Shown: positions 41,927-51,274 of the stretch, piece by piece
Layout of the letters: the number at the start of each line of letters is the position of its first letter
How positions within the stretch are numbered: position 1 is the stretch's first letter
Source of the DNA: Candidatus Bipolaricaulota bacterium
GTDB taxonomy: Bacteria; Bipolaricaulota; Bipolaricaulia; UBA7950; UBA9294
Assembly (NCBI GenBank): GCA_028277345.1
Contig: JANQGM010000019.1
Coordinates: 161,822-225,821 of the forward strand
Length of the DNA: 64,000 bases
Direction: 5' to 3'
Notes under the pieces: generated by a model
Database searches by the model: none
The model's input: the letters and a program-made list of their open reading frames with translations, nothing else
What the model was told of the DNA's origin: nothing
Translations under genes and position numbers: made by a program

Positions 41927-42654
41927 TCGATGTCCGCAACGCTGTCGTCGAGTATGGGCAAGGACCACAGGCGGTACGCGCCGTTGACTCGGTGTCGCTT
42001 GAAATTGCCCGCGGCGAGAGCGTCGCGTTAATCGGCCCATCGGGATGCGGCAAGACATCGCTGTTGTTCGCCATGGCGGGATTGCACGACCTGACCGATG
42101 GTCGCATTGAGATCGATGACTCGCCGTTGGATGGACCGCGCAAAGAGATCGCCCTGATCCTGCAGAATGCGGGTCTGCTGCCTTGGAAGACGGTCTTGCA
42201 GAATGCCAATCTCAGTTTGCTCCTGCACAAAATCTACCCTCAGAAAACGGCGGATGCCGTGCTTGAGGATCTCGGATTGGGAAGCGTCAAGCAGCGATTC
42301 CCCGCGGAATTGTCCGAGGGCATGAAGCGGCGCGTCGGTATTGCCCGCGCGCTATCGACGGAGCCCACGGTGATGCTGATGGACGAACCCCTTGCTTCGC
42401 TGGATACGTTGACCAAGGAACGCGTTCAGGATCTGTTTCTCGAATTGTGGATCCAGCATCAGTTCTCGCTGGTACTGGTGACTCACGATATCGAAGAGGC
42501 CGCGTTCCTGGGACAGAAGATCGTTGTCCTGACCGAGCGTCCGGCGCAAATCAAGATGGTGGTTGACAATCCTGAAATGGGGGCGCTCGCCTATCGCGGG
42601 ACAGACGCCTTCATGGCTGTTGTGAGTCAATTGCGGAAGGCGCTGGAGGAATGA
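41923..42654 (+). CDS. ABC transporter ATP-binding protein (SsuB/TauB-like)
   Basis: A 243-residue ATPase: GPSGCGKTS, ILQNAGLLPWKTVLQNANL (Q-loop in the SsuB/TauB style), LSEGMKRRVGIARAL, VMLMDEPLASLD and LVTHDIEEA. The signature reads LSEGM rather than LSGGM, a small deviation. The ATG at 41923 is in the ATGA overlap with the binding-protein gene. The longer frame from 41446 is inside that gene. The stop overlaps the permease start. Confidence 0.92.
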   Translation: MIDVRNAVVEYGQGPQAVRAVDSVSLEIARGESVALIGPSGCGKTSLLFAMAGLHDLTDGRIEIDDSPLDGPRKEIALILQNAGLLPWKTVLQNANLSLLLHKIYPQKTADAVLEDLGLGSVKQRFPAELSEGMKRRVGIARALSTEPTVMLMDEPLASLDTLTKERVQDLFLELWIQHQFSLVLVTHDIEEAAFLGQKIVVLTERPAQIKMVVDNPEMGALAYRGTDAFMAVVSQLRKALEE

Positions 42655-43478
42655 GCGTGAAACCGACTGGATGGAGACGAGGGCTTCATTCCATGCTCAA
42701 TCGCACCGTCATTTGGCACATTGCCCGTTACGTGATCAGCATCGGGGTGTTGTTGCTGATCTGGTGGGCGGTGAGCGCGATCGTCGAGGCTGTGAAGGAT
42801 CGCGCCTTCCTACCCAACCCCGTGCAGGCGCTTCGTGAAATGTGGCGGCTCGGGCCGACCTTGTTCCGCAATTTCTGGGTCAGCGCGTGGCGGCTTGTGC
42901 TGGCCATCTCGATTGCCTTCACGCTGGGCTATCCGCTCGGCCTGCTCATTGGACAGGAGCGCCGCCTCGATCAAGCGATCTCCCCGATGATCTACATCAT
43001 CTATCCCATTCCTCAGGTGGCCTTCATCCTGCCCCTATTCCTGATTTTCGGGCTGGGAGATCCGGTGAAGGTGGCGATTGTGGCCAGCGCCCTGTTCTTC
43101 CAATTGCTGGTTTCAGCGCGCGGCGCCGCCAAGCTCATCGAATTCGAGCACATCACCAGCGTGCGGTCGGCGGGCGCGTCGTGGTGGCAGATCTACCGCC
43201 ATGTCGTCCTTCCGGCCACCCTACCGTCCATTCTGACCAGCCTGCGCGTCAGCGTCGGATTGGGGATGGCTTTTCTCTTCATCGCCGAAACAACCGGATC
43301 GTTCGATCCCTACCGCGGCGGCTTGGGATCGTTTATCGACTCCAACATCTATGCGCCCAAACAGGCGTTTGCGGGCATCATGGCGATGGCGCTGTTGGGA
43401 TTGGCGCTCTACATCGTGATCGATGTCATCGAGCGGATCGTTTGCCGGTGGAAGTTTGTGCGCCGCAAATCCTCTTGA
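42651..43478 (+). CDS. ABC transporter permease (SsuC/TauC-like)
   Basis: A 275-residue inner-membrane permease with about six hydrophobic helices. The conserved cytoplasmic loop is FEHITSVRSAGASWWQIYRHVVLPATLPSILTSLR (EAA-type loop, about residues 165-200), which contacts the ATPase. It starts in the ATGA overlap with the ATPase gene. With the binding protein and ATPase it completes an importer of the sulfonate/nitrate/thiamine-precursor class. Its 3' end contains the predicted nadK promoter. Confidence 0.92.
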   Translation: MSVKPTGWRRGLHSMLNRTVIWHIARYVISIGVLLLIWWAVSAIVEAVKDRAFLPNPVQALREMWRLGPTLFRNFWVSAWRLVLAISIAFTLGYPLGLLIGQERRLDQAISPMIYIIYPIPQVAFILPLFLIFGLGDPVKVAIVASALFFQLLVSARGAAKLIEFEHITSVRSAGASWWQIYRHVVLPATLPSILTSLRVSVGLGMAFLFIAETTGSFDPYRGGLGSFIDSNIYAPKQAFAGIMAMALLGLALYIVIDVIERIVCRWKFVRRKSS

Positions 43479-43503
43479 TGGCGTACGATCGCCTCGCTAC
43501 CAT
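43475..43503 (+). promoter_or_regulatory. Promoter predicted to give a leaderless nadK mRNA
   Basis: TTGATG at 43475-43480, 17-nt spacer, TACCAT at 43498-43503. Only six bases separate the -10 from the ATG at 43510, so transcription would start at or next to the start codon. No ribosome binding site is seen. Confidence 0.5.
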
Positions 43504-43509
43504 GCGACC

Positions 43510-44340
43510 ATGAACCTGTCTCGCCTCTACCTTGTGACCAACACGACCAAGCCGGATGCCCTGCGCGTACTCGCTGACTTGAAGGTCTGGTGTCAGGAGA
43601 AGGGCATTGAGGCGATTCCGGTTTCGGGCCCTCATCGCCAAGACGATGAAAATGCGGTGGTCTTGGCATTGGGAGGGGACGGAACCGTGCTTCGAGCCGC
43701 CGATTTCTTCGCGCAAACGGCGATTCCTGTGTTGGGCATCAATCTCGGAAGCCTGGGCTTCATGACGCAGGCAACGATCGACGATCTTCCCGAGGTCATG
43801 GAGAAGCTGCTCGCCGATCAATTCCTATTGGAGGAACGGATGCGCTTGGCGTTCCGATTCGGGGATCGAGCGGGAACCGTGCTCAACGACGTGGTGATCA
43901 CGGGCGTATTGGAAACGCCCTTCTGTGAAATCGAGTTGGCATGGGGCGATGGGGTGGTCTCCGCGTTCCCCGGAGATGGGATCATTCTTGCAACGGCAAC
44001 CGGTTCGACAGCCTATAGCCTGTCCGCCGGCGGTCCCGTCATCGTGCCCCCGGCAGCCTGTATCCTGGCCACACCGCATGCTGCGCACAAGCTCGGCCTG
44101 CGTCCGGTGATCTTCCCACCCGATGAGACGATTCGGGTGACTACGCGATCTGCTGTGCGCGTGTTTGCGGATGGAGACTTCATCTCCGAAGCCGGGGATG
44201 GAACCGAGATCGTGATTCGCCGTGCGGGCAACAGCACCCGCCTTATCCGTTTGGCGGACTCTCCGACCTTCTTTCGGGTTCTGGACGAGAAACTCAACTG
44301 GGCGGAGGCCGAGCGGCGGAAGTGGCGTGAAAACGAGTAG
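43510..44340 (+). CDS. nadK: NAD kinase
   Basis: A 276-residue ATP-NAD kinase, which phosphorylates NAD to NADP. ALGGDGTVLRAA near residue 55 is the GGDGT motif with the catalytic Asp, NLGSLGFM is the conserved NExxGFL-like segment, and ATATGSTAYSLSAGGPV is the NAD-binding TGSTAYxxSAGGP motif. The ATG at 43510 matches family N-termini (LYLVTNTTKPDA). Starts further upstream lie in the permease gene. No ribosome binding site precedes it, in keeping with a leaderless transcript. Confidence 0.95.
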   Translation: MNLSRLYLVTNTTKPDALRVLADLKVWCQEKGIEAIPVSGPHRQDDENAVVLALGGDGTVLRAADFFAQTAIPVLGINLGSLGFMTQATIDDLPEVMEKLLADQFLLEERMRLAFRFGDRAGTVLNDVVITGVLETPFCEIELAWGDGVVSAFPGDGIILATATGSTAYSLSAGGPVIVPPAACILATPHAAHKLGLRPVIFPPDETIRVTTRSAVRVFADGDFISEAGDGTEIVIRRAGNSTRLIRLADSPTFFRVLDEKLNWAEAERRKWRENE

Positions 44341-44356
44341 TTCCTGCGCGCTCTCC

Positions 44357-44385
44357 TTTCAGGACCCGCATTCGACCGGTATAAT
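44357..44385 (+). promoter_or_regulatory. Promoter of the pdxST operon
   Basis: TTTCAG at 44357-44362, 17-nt spacer, perfect TATAAT at 44380-44385. The -35 is weak. Confidence 0.55.
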
Positions 44386-44421
44386 CGCCCCCGAAATGCT
44401 GCACGTATAGGGGTGAGCGCG

Positions 44422-45306
44422 ATGGAGAAAAAAGGTACGTTTCGCGTAAAAAGCGGTTTGGCCGAAATGCTCAAGGGCGGCGTCATCATGGATGTGACCA
44501 CCGCCGAGCAAGCGAAGATTGCAGAAGCCGCGGGAGCGGTCGCCGTCATGGCATTGGAACGCGTTCCCGCCGATATTCGAGCCCACGGCGGCGTCGCCCG
44601 AATGGCCGACCCGGCCAAGGTGCAGGAAATCCTTGTTTCGGTTTCGATTCCCGTCATGGCGAAGGCGCGCATCGGCCACTTTGCCGAGGCGCAGATCCTG
44701 GAATCGCTGGGTGTGGACTACATTGACGAGTCCGAGGTGCTAACGCCGGCTGACCCCGACTATCACATTGACAAATGGAAGTTCACGGTGCCGTTTGTTT
44801 GTGGCGCGCGAAACCTCGGCGAAGCCTGCCGCCGTCTGGCTGAAGGCGCAGCCATGATCCGAACCAAGGGCGAGCCCGGGACCGGAAACGTGATCGAGGC
44901 CGTGCGGCACATGCGGCAGATGAACGAACAGATCCGGACCGTGCTGGCCGCTCCGGATGAAGAGTTGATGACACTGGCCAAGGCGTATGGCACGCCGTAT
45001 CAGATGCTGTTGGCGATTCGCGAGCACGGACGGCTTCCCGTCGTCAATTTCGCGGCCGGAGGCATTGCGACTCCGGCGGACGCCGCCCTGATGATGCAGC
45101 TGGGTTGCGACGGTATCTTCGTTGGAAGCGGCATCTTCAAATCCGGAGACCCCGAGACGCGCGCGCGCGCCATTGTGGAGGCCACCACGCACTTCAATGA
45201 CGCGGCCAGGGTCGCCGCCGTTTCTTCCGGACTCGGCGAGGCGATGTCGGGAATGGCCATCGAAGAAATTCCCGAGCATGAGATGATGCAAAATCGCGGA
45301 ACATGA
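44422..45306 (+). CDS. pdxS: Pyridoxal 5'-phosphate synthase, PdxS lyase subunit
   Basis: A 294-residue TIM-barrel enzyme that builds PLP from ribose 5-phosphate, glyceraldehyde 3-phosphate and ammonia. The family is nearly invariant and matches along its whole length: [57 protein letters not shown] (catalytic Lys) and [22 protein letters not shown]. The ATG at 44422 has GGGG upstream. A GTG at 44413 is the alternative start. It overlaps pdxT by ATGA, which fits the 12+12 synthase complex. Confidence 0.97.
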   Translation: MEKKGTFRVKSGLAEMLKGGVIMDVTTAEQAKIAEAAGAVAVMALERVPADIRAHGGVARMADPAKVQEILVSVSIPVMAKARIGHFAEAQILESLGVDYIDESEVLTPADPDYHIDKWKFTVPFVCGARNLGEACRRLAEGAAMIRTKGEPGTGNVIEAVRHMRQMNEQIRTVLAAPDEELMTLAKAYGTPYQMLLAIREHGRLPVVNFAAGGIATPADAALMMQLGCDGIFVGSGIFKSGDPETRARAIVEATTHFNDAARVAAVSSGLGEAMSGMAIEEIPEHEMMQNRGT

Positions 45307-45875
45307 TCATCGGAGTCCTTGCCCTTCAAGGGGCGGTTCGCGAGCATGTAATTAGTCTACGCGCATTGGACGTGGAGACGCGTATCGTCAAACGCAAGAG
45401 CGACCTTGAAGGGCTCTCAGGACTCATCCTGCCGGGCGGCGAATCGACCGCGATGTCCTTGTTGGCTGAAGACGGGTTCACCGAGCGGCTTAAAGCGCTT
45501 GCCGATGCAGGGTTTCCGATGTTCGGAACCTGCGCCGGTATGATCCTGCTGTCTGAGGCGGTCGAGGGACGTCCGACCGGGCACATCCGGGCGATCGATA
45601 TCACGGTGGCGCGGAATGCATCGGGGCGTCAGGTGGACAGCTTTGAAACCCTCTTGGATGTCGAGGGAATCGGCTCCGACGTTCCCGCAGTCTTCATCCG
45701 TGCTCCCTACATTGTGACGCACGGCAGCGGGGTGCGGCCGATGGCCGTTCACAACGGCAGCGTGGTCATGGCGCGGCAAGACACTATCCTCGTGGCCAGC
45801 TTTCATCCTGAACTGACGGATGATCGAAGGATCCACGAGTACTTTATCGAAATGGTCAAAGAGACTGGAACCTAG
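45303..45875 (+). CDS. pdxT: Pyridoxal 5'-phosphate synthase, PdxT glutaminase subunit
   Basis: A 190-residue class I glutaminase that supplies ammonia to Pdx[14 protein letters not shown] is the family start, LPGGESTAM the oxyanion region, [10 protein letters not shown] holds the nucleophilic Cys near residue 80, and ASFHPELT the His-Glu pair near residue 170. It is coupled to pdxS by ATGA. Confidence 0.97.
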   Translation: MIIGVLALQGAVREHVISLRALDVETRIVKRKSDLEGLSGLILPGGESTAMSLLAEDGFTERLKALADAGFPMFGTCAGMILLSEAVEGRPTGHIRAIDITVARNASGRQVDSFETLLDVEGIGSDVPAVFIRAPYIVTHGSGVRPMAVHNGSVVMARQDTILVASFHPELTDDRRIHEYFIEMVKETGT

Positions 45876-45889
45876 AGGAGGCATCGACC

Positions 45890-46897
45890 ATGAAACGAGT
45901 GGCTATTAATGGATTCGGACGGATTGGAAGAGCGTTTTTTCGCCTGGCCTACGGGCATTCGGAGATTGAGATCGTGGCGATTAACGATCCCTTCTTCAAG
46001 CTGGACATGGCCCGCTATCTATTGCTGAACGATTCGGTGTACGGGAAGTACGACAAGACCGTTGAGGTCGTTGAGGGCGGATTGTCGATCGATGGAAAGA
46101 TCGTGAAGTTCCTCGCCGAGCGCGAGCCCGACCAACTGCCTTGGGGGGACATGAAGGTCGATCTCGCGATCGAATCGACCGGCGTCTTTCGAGCGCTCAC
46201 CGGCCCCAAAGGGGCGGGACGGCACCTGGAGGCCGGCGCCAAGCGCGTGTTGCTTTCAGTCCCCAGCAAGGGTGAGGGCGCGGAGAACATTCCGCAGATT
46301 GTCTATGGCGTCAATGATCATCTCATTGCCGATCAAGATGTCGTTTCCGCCGCCTCCTGCACAACGAACTCGCTGGTCCCCGTGATGCACGTGTTGGAGC
46401 GGGAGTTCGAGATTTCGCATGCCTTCCTGTCTACGATTCACGGCTACACGGCCGATCAGCGATTGGTCGATGCCATGCATGGATCGATGACGCGAGGGCG
46501 AGCCGCCGCCATTAACATCATCCCGACGACGACGGGAGCTGCCAGCGCGACAGAGAAGGTCATTCCCTCCCTGGCGGGACGAATGGACGGCATTGCTTTC
46601 CGAGTGCCCGTACCGACGGGTTCGGTCAGCGATATCACGTTGGAGATGAAGCGGCCTGTAACTGCTGATGAGGTCAACGCGACGCTCACTCGTTACGCTG
46701 AAGGAGATCTGAAGGACATCCTGCGGGTTTCCACGGATCCGCTGGTCTCGACCGATATCATTGGTGAAACGCATCCGAGCATCGTCGATTCGACGCAGAC
46801 GGCCGTCGTGGACGAACGCTTGCTGAAGGTCGTTGCGTTCTATGACAACGAATGGGGCTACACCAACCAACTGCTGCGCGTCGCGCTGAAGCTATAA
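45890..46897 (+). CDS. gap: Glyceraldehyde-3-phosphate dehydrogenase, type I
   Basis: A 335-residue GAPDH for glycolysis and gluconeogenesis. INGFGRIGRAFFRLAY is the NAD-binding start, SAASCTTNSLVPVMHVLE carries the catalytic Cys near residue 153, STIHGYTADQRLVD the His near residue 180, and YDNEWGYTNQLLRV is the family end. Asp in position INDPF suggests NAD preference. AGAGGAGG lies upstream of the ATG. It follows pdxT by 14 bp, and glyceraldehyde 3-phosphate is a PdxS substrate, so co-transcription is metabolically sensible. Confidence 0.97.
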   Translation: MKRVAINGFGRIGRAFFRLAYGHSEIEIVAINDPFFKLDMARYLLLNDSVYGKYDKTVEVVEGGLSIDGKIVKFLAEREPDQLPWGDMKVDLAIESTGVFRALTGPKGAGRHLEAGAKRVLLSVPSKGEGAENIPQIVYGVNDHLIADQDVVSAASCTTNSLVPVMHVLEREFEISHAFLSTIHGYTADQRLVDAMHGSMTRGRAAAINIIPTTTGAASATEKVIPSLAGRMDGIAFRVPVPTGSVSDITLEMKRPVTADEVNATLTRYAEGDLKDILRVSTDPLVSTDIIGETHPSIVDSTQTAVVDERLLKVVAFYDNEWGYTNQLLRVALKL

Positions 46898-46903
46898 CCG
46901 TCC

Positions 46904-47608
46904 ATGATCGCACGGACGCGGCGGTGGCTGGCTTCGACGGTCGCCGCCCTGTTCCCGCCTCGATGCGCGCTCTGCGAGCGCGAGCTTCCATCCTTGGAGG
47001 TCGTTTGCGAATCGTGCCTTCGCCAGCTGCCCTCCTTGGGCAACTTCCTGTGTCAACGTTGTGGAGAATCGATTGAGGAGGGCCTCGATCTATGTCTAGC
47101 ATGCGGAACGAAACGCCAGGCCGTCGACAGGATCCTCTGTCTGGGCCCCTATCGGGGCGCGTGGGGAGACCTCGTGCGCGGCTTCAAATTCGATCACGAC
47201 ATGGCGATCGGACGATGGCTTGGTGGACGGCTTGCCGATGCGGTGCGTGAAAGCGGGCTCATGGGACGGCTTGATGCTGTTACCTATGTGCCGATGACGC
47301 ATCGCGACCGCCGGCGCCGTGGCTTCAATCAAGCCCAGGTGCTCGCCCGCGCCATCACGCGCGCAACTCAGCTCCCGCTGATGTCCACATTGACGAAGTC
47401 CAGACCGACGGAACTGCAAGCTGGATTACCGGCGCAGGACCGCCGAATCAACTTGCAGGGCGCTTTTCGACCGGTACCATGTTCGTACGGCCGGGTCTTG
47501 CTTGTTGACGATATCTATACAACGGGCTCGACGGTTGAAGAATGTGCTCGGACGCTGAAACGTGGCGGCGTGGAGTCGGTTGTCGCCATCACCGTGGCTC
47601 GAGCGTAA
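46904..47608 (+). CDS. ComF family phosphoribosyltransferase-fold protein
   Basis: A 234-residue protein with N-terminal zinc-type Cys pairs (CALCEREL, CESC, CQRCG, CLACG) and a C-terminal phosphoribosyltransferase domain. RRRRGFNQAQVLAR is the ComF signature, and VLLVDDIYTTGSTVEECAR is the PRPP-binding loop. In naturally competent bacteria ComF acts on incoming single-stranded DNA. In others its role is unknown. No other competence genes are in this window. It starts 6 bp after gap without a clear ribosome binding site. Confidence 0.92.
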   Translation: MIARTRRWLASTVAALFPPRCALCERELPSLEVVCESCLRQLPSLGNFLCQRCGESIEEGLDLCLACGTKRQAVDRILCLGPYRGAWGDLVRGFKFDHDMAIGRWLGGRLADAVRESGLMGRLDAVTYVPMTHRDRRRRGFNQAQVLARAITRATQLPLMSTLTKSRPTELQAGLPAQDRRINLQGAFRPVPCSYGRVLLVDDIYTTGSTVEECARTLKRGGVESVVAITVARA

Positions 47609-47617
47609 GGAGACGTC

Positions 47618-48184
47618 ATGCGCGTATCGTCCGCCTGTCTGGGCCCGCTCGCGACCAATTGCTACTTGATCGAGATGGATACGTACACGTTGTTGGTTGA
47701 TCCGGCCGACGCGTCTCCGGAACTGGACGCCTTGATCGGGAATCGCTCGATCGATGCCGTGGTGCTGACCCACGGCCACTTCGACCATATCGGAGGCGCC
47801 TGGTCGGTGGCGGATGCCGCCGTTCTGATGCACGCCGAGGATCTCGCGTTGCTTGATGAAACCTCGCCCGATCACGGCCCGATTGAAACATTCCTATCGG
47901 ATGGAGACAGCCTCGCCCCCGGAATTGATGTGCTCCATCTGCCCGGCCATTCACCGGGCTCGATTGCCCTGAAGGTTGAGGACGCTCTGTTTGTTGGCGA
48001 CGTTCTGTTTGCCGGGTCGATCGGCCGTACGGATCTCCCCGGCGGTTCGATGAAGGCGATGTCGGACTCCCTTCGGCGGTTGATCGAGCTTGACGGTGAC
48101 TTCGATGTGTATCCGGGACACGGCCCGGCGACGACGTTGAACTGTGAGCGGGATACCAACCCCTATTTGCGAATGATGAGGTAG
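47618..48184 (+). CDS. MBL-fold metallo-hydrolase (glyoxalase II-like)
   Basis: A 188-residue metallo-beta-lactamase-fold enzyme: LTHGHFDHIGG (HxHxDH metal site) near residue 50, HLPGHSPGSIAL with the next His, LFVGDVLFAGSIGRTDLPGG with the bridging Asp, and YPGHGPATTL with the last His. This order is typical of YcbL/YqgX-type glyoxalase II relatives that hydrolyse thioesters. AAGGAGACGTC precedes the ATG. dnaG starts 3 bp after its stop. Confidence 0.92.
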   Translation: MRVSSACLGPLATNCYLIEMDTYTLLVDPADASPELDALIGNRSIDAVVLTHGHFDHIGGAWSVADAAVLMHAEDLALLDETSPDHGPIETFLSDGDSLAPGIDVLHLPGHSPGSIALKVEDALFVGDVLFAGSIGRTDLPGGSMKAMSDSLRRLIELDGDFDVYPGHGPATTLNCERDTNPYLRMMR

Positions 48185-48187
48185 AGC

Positions 48188-49942
48188 ATGCCAGGACAAC
48201 GCGCGGATGTGCAGGAGATCAAATCCCGCCTGAGCATTGTCGACATCATTTCGCGCTATGTCACGTTAACCCCATCCGGCGCGGGCTATAAGGGAAAATG
48301 CCCTTTCCATAAGGATGACACGCCATCGATGACGGTGAGCGAAGAGAAGGGGTTGTGGCATTGCTTCGGCTGCGGCGAAGGCGGCGATCTGATTGCCTTT
48401 GTGATGAAGATCGAGCGTCTCTCATTTATTGATGCGACCCGGCGGCTAGCTGAAGAGGCGGGCGTGTCATTCGATGTCGCCGAGGATGGGGCGAGGGATG
48501 AACTGCGGGAGATCATGGCTGAGGTGGCCAACGCCTTTGTCCTGAATCTGCGCTCGCCGGCGGGGAAGAAGGCGCGCGATTATCTCCTCAACCGTGGCTA
48601 TCCTGAAGACTGCTGGATGACCTATGGGCTTGGCTACGCCCTTCCCGGCTGGGAAAACGTCAAGCGTGCGTTTGCGAAATACGGTGAGGCCACGCTCCTG
48701 AAGCTGGGCCTTCTCGTTCAGGGGGACAAGGGCGTCTACGATCGATTCCGCGATCGGACGATCTTTCCGATTCTCGATGTGTCCGGCCGTCCCATTGCCT
48801 TTGGGGGACGCGCGTTCGAAGGACAACCGAAATATCTCAATTCCTCTCAGACGCCGCTCTTTGACAAAGGCCGCGTCATCTATGGATTGTCGTGGGCGCG
48901 GGAACGAATGTCTCAAACGCGCATCGCGGTATTGGTTGAAGGCTATACGGACGTTCTCAGCCTCCATCAAGCCGATATCCGCAATGCCGTCGGCAGCATG
49001 GGAACGGCGCTGACTCAGGGACAGGCCGAGATGCTGAAGCGCTTCGTGGATGAAGTGGTGATCGCCTACGATCAAGACGCCGCTGGGAGCGCGGCGTCGC
49101 TACGCGGCATGCAAGTGCTTCGAAACGTTGGGTTAAACGTTCGTGTCGCCCGATTGCCCCTTGGAGAAGATCCCGATGGCTTCGTTCGAGCCCACGGATC
49201 CGAGGCGATGCAAGAGATTTTTGAGAGCTCGCTTCCGTTCCACGAGTTCTTCATCGAATCGCTGAAGGCGCGGCACGATCTCTCAACGGTACGAGGAAAG
49301 GAACAGCTCCTTGAGGATGCGCGCGAGTTCTATGCCGACATTCGCAGCTCGGCGCTTCGAGAAGTCATCGAGCGAGCCATTGCCGACTTGGTAGACCTCT
49401 CTATCGAATCGGTTCGGCGTGAGCTGCCGCGCAAACGGAAACCGCGCCATGAGGAAGGCGAGTCGCGCCCCTCTGCGGAACACTGGGGCGTCGAGGAGCA
49501 TGTCCTGGCGTTGGTGCTTCGCGGCGAGGCAACCTGGAGTGCGTTTGAGCCGTATCTGTCTCCCTCCGACTTCACGGGCGCCAACCGCAGCATTGCCGAA
49601 TATCTTTCCAAAGGAAGCATGGAACTATCTGAGCTTATGGGGGTACTGGACGAAGAGGGGGCTCGTCGTGCAAGCTTTTACGCATTGTCCCCGATTCGAA
49701 TCAATGTTGAGGGGACTATCGAGGACGCGAAGCGATGGATGGGAAGACTTCCTGCCATTGAAAAACGGCTGCAGGAACTGGATCGCGAAATCGAGCGTAG
49801 CGGACAGGAAGAGGATTGGACGCGATGGGACGAATTGCAGAAAGCGAAATCCGATCTACGCAAAGCCTTGATCCAAGCGAAGGATGCGAAGCGAAAGGGA
49901 ATCCATGAGCAGCAAGACAACCAAGAAAACCCCGAAGGCTAA
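48188..49942 (+). CDS. dnaG: DNA primase
   Basis: A 584-residue primase that lays RNA primers for replication. The N-terminal CHC2 zinc finger is seen in KCPFHKDDTPSM and WHCFGCGEGGD. The RNA polymerase core has YPEDCWMTYGLGYA and FPILDVSGRPIAFGGR, and the TOPRIM domain has VLVEGYTDVLSLHQ, GTALT and YDQDAAGSAA. The C-terminal helicase-binding part is present and ends with a coiled-coil-like region. Its last 38 bases overlap the rpoD start, the macromolecular-synthesis arrangement known from many bacteria. Confidence 0.97.
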   Translation: MPGQRADVQEIKSRLSIVDIISRYVTLTPSGAGYKGKCPFHKDDTPSMTVSEEKGLWHCFGCGEGGDLIAFVMKIERLSFIDATRRLAEEAGVSFDVAEDGARDELREIMAEVANAFVLNLRSPAGKKARDYLLNRGYPEDCWMTYGLGYALPGWENVKRAFAKYGEATLLKLGLLVQGDKGVYDRFRDRTIFPILDVSGRPIAFGGRAFEGQPKYLNSSQTPLFDKGRVIYGLSWARERMSQTRIAVLVEGYTDVLSLHQADIRNAVGSMGTALTQGQAEMLKRFVDEVVIAYDQDAAGSAASLRGMQVLRNVGLNVRVARLPLGEDPDGFVRAHGSEAMQEIFESSLPFHEFFIESLKARHDLSTVRGKEQLLEDAREFYADIRSSALREVIERAIADLVDLSIESVRRELPRKRKPRHEEGESRPSAEHWGVEEHVLALVLRGEATWSAFEPYLSPSDFTGANRSIAEYLSKGSMELSELMGVLDEEGARRASFYALSPIRINVEGTIEDAKRWMGRLPAIEKRLQELDREIERSGQEEDWTRWDELQKAKSDLRKALIQAKDAKRKGIHEQQDNQENPEG

Positions 49943-51272
49943 GCCCGCGAACGCGGATGTCGTTCAGGAGGTCATCGAGGAGACTCAACAGTCGAGTGAG
50001 ACCGTCAAATCCGCCGATGATGTCAAGAACGTGGCTGCGGACGGCACCGTTGTCCCTGATGAAGACGATCTCACCGATCCCGAGGATTTGCTTGAGGACG
50101 ATGAGGGAGACTTGGAGGACGAGGCGATCGAAGAGCCCAAGCCCGAGTCGCGCGTCGCGACCCGCGCTCGCCAAGATTGGATCAACGGCAAGGCAAGCGC
50201 CCGTCGGGAAGATCCCGTCAAAACCTATCTTCGGGAGATCGGCAAGGTTCCGCTGCTGACCAAGGAAGGGGAAGTCGAGCTGGCCAAGGCAATGGAGATC
50301 GGAGCCTATGCCGAGTTGTCGATCGCCGTCATGATCGGCCAGGATGCGGCCGCGACACTAAAGACGGCCAAGGATCTCTCCGAGTTGGAGCGCAAACAGG
50401 CCGAAGATCTGGCTGAAAAGGGCGAGGCGGCGGCCGAATTGATGATTTCTTCTGCGTTTGAGGAAAAGCTGGGCGACGAACTCCCTCGATCCTCGGATCG
50501 CGCTGAGTTGGAGAGCCTGGTGACCTTGGGCACGGCGGCGCGGGATCGCCTGACCATTTCCAACCTTCGACTTGTTGTCTCCATCGCCAAGCGCTACATG
50601 AATCGTGGCTTGTCCTTCTTGGATCTCATCCAAGAAGGCAATATGGGCCTCATGAAGGCGGTTGAGAAATTCGACTTTACGCGTGGATACAAGTTTTCCA
50701 CGTATGCGACGTGGTGGATTCGCCAAGCAATCACGCGCGCGATCGCCGATCAATCGCGAACGATTCGCGTGCCCGTTCATATGATCGAAACCGTGCGTGA
50801 GCTCAACCGAGTTAAACGCGAGTTCATCCAATCACACGGCTCCGCGCCGACCCTCGAAGAACTTGCCGAGCTTACGGGCATGTCGATCGATAAGATCAAG
50901 AAAGTGGAATCGGTGTCGCAGTACACGGCGTCGCTCGAGCGGCCGTTCGGAGACGAAGATGAAGATACGTTGGGGGATTTCATTGAAGATCCCTCATCTC
51001 CGTCGCCGACCAAGGAGACGTTCCGCATGTTCTTGAAGGAACAGCTGTCGCGTGCACTCGACCAGCTGGATGAGCGGGAGCGAGAAATCCTGAAGCTTCG
51101 CTATGGATTGGATGACGGCCATCCCCGCACGCTGAAAGACGTTTCCCTCAAATTCAACATCACGAGAGAGCGCGTCCGGCAGATTGAAATCAAGGCGATT
51201 GAGAAGCTGAAGCATCCGTCTCGCCGTGCGGAGTTGAAGCGATTCCGCGAACTGCTGCTCGCCGAGGACTGA
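49905..51272 (+). CDS. rpoD: Primary RNA polymerase sigma factor (sigma-70/RpoD)
   Basis: A 455-residue sigma factor. After a Lys-rich and then strongly acidic N-terminus (about residues 1-85, in place of a regular region 1.1) comes region 1.2 ([21 protein letters not shown]). Region 2 follows with [20 protein letters not shown] and [22 protein letters not shown], then region 3 ([17 protein letters not shown]) and region 4.2 with helix-turn-helix ([26 protein letters not shown]). The start at 49905 has AAGGGA upstream. An in-frame ATG at 49884 is possible. Confidence 0.95.
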   Translation: MSSKTTKKTPKAKPANADVVQEVIEETQQSSETVKSADDVKNVAADGTVVPDEDDLTDPEDLLEDDEGDLEDEAIEEPKPESRVATRARQDWINGKASARREDPVKTYLREIGKVPLLTKEGEVELAKAMEIGAYAELSIAVMIGQDAAATLKTAKDLSELERKQAEDLAEKGEAAAELMISSAFEEKLGDELPRSSDRAELESLVTLGTAARDRLTISNLRLVVSIAKRYMNRGLSFLDLIQEGNMGLMKAVEKFDFTRGYKFSTYATWWIRQAITRAIADQSRTIRVPVHMIETVRELNRVKREFIQSHGSAPTLEELAELTGMSIDKIKKVESVSQYTASLERPFGDEDEDTLGDFIEDPSSPSPTKETFRMFLKEQLSRALDQLDEREREILKLRYGLDDGHPRTLKDVSLKFNITRERVRQIEIKAIEKLKHPSRRAELKRFRELLLAED

Positions 51273-51274
51273 TT

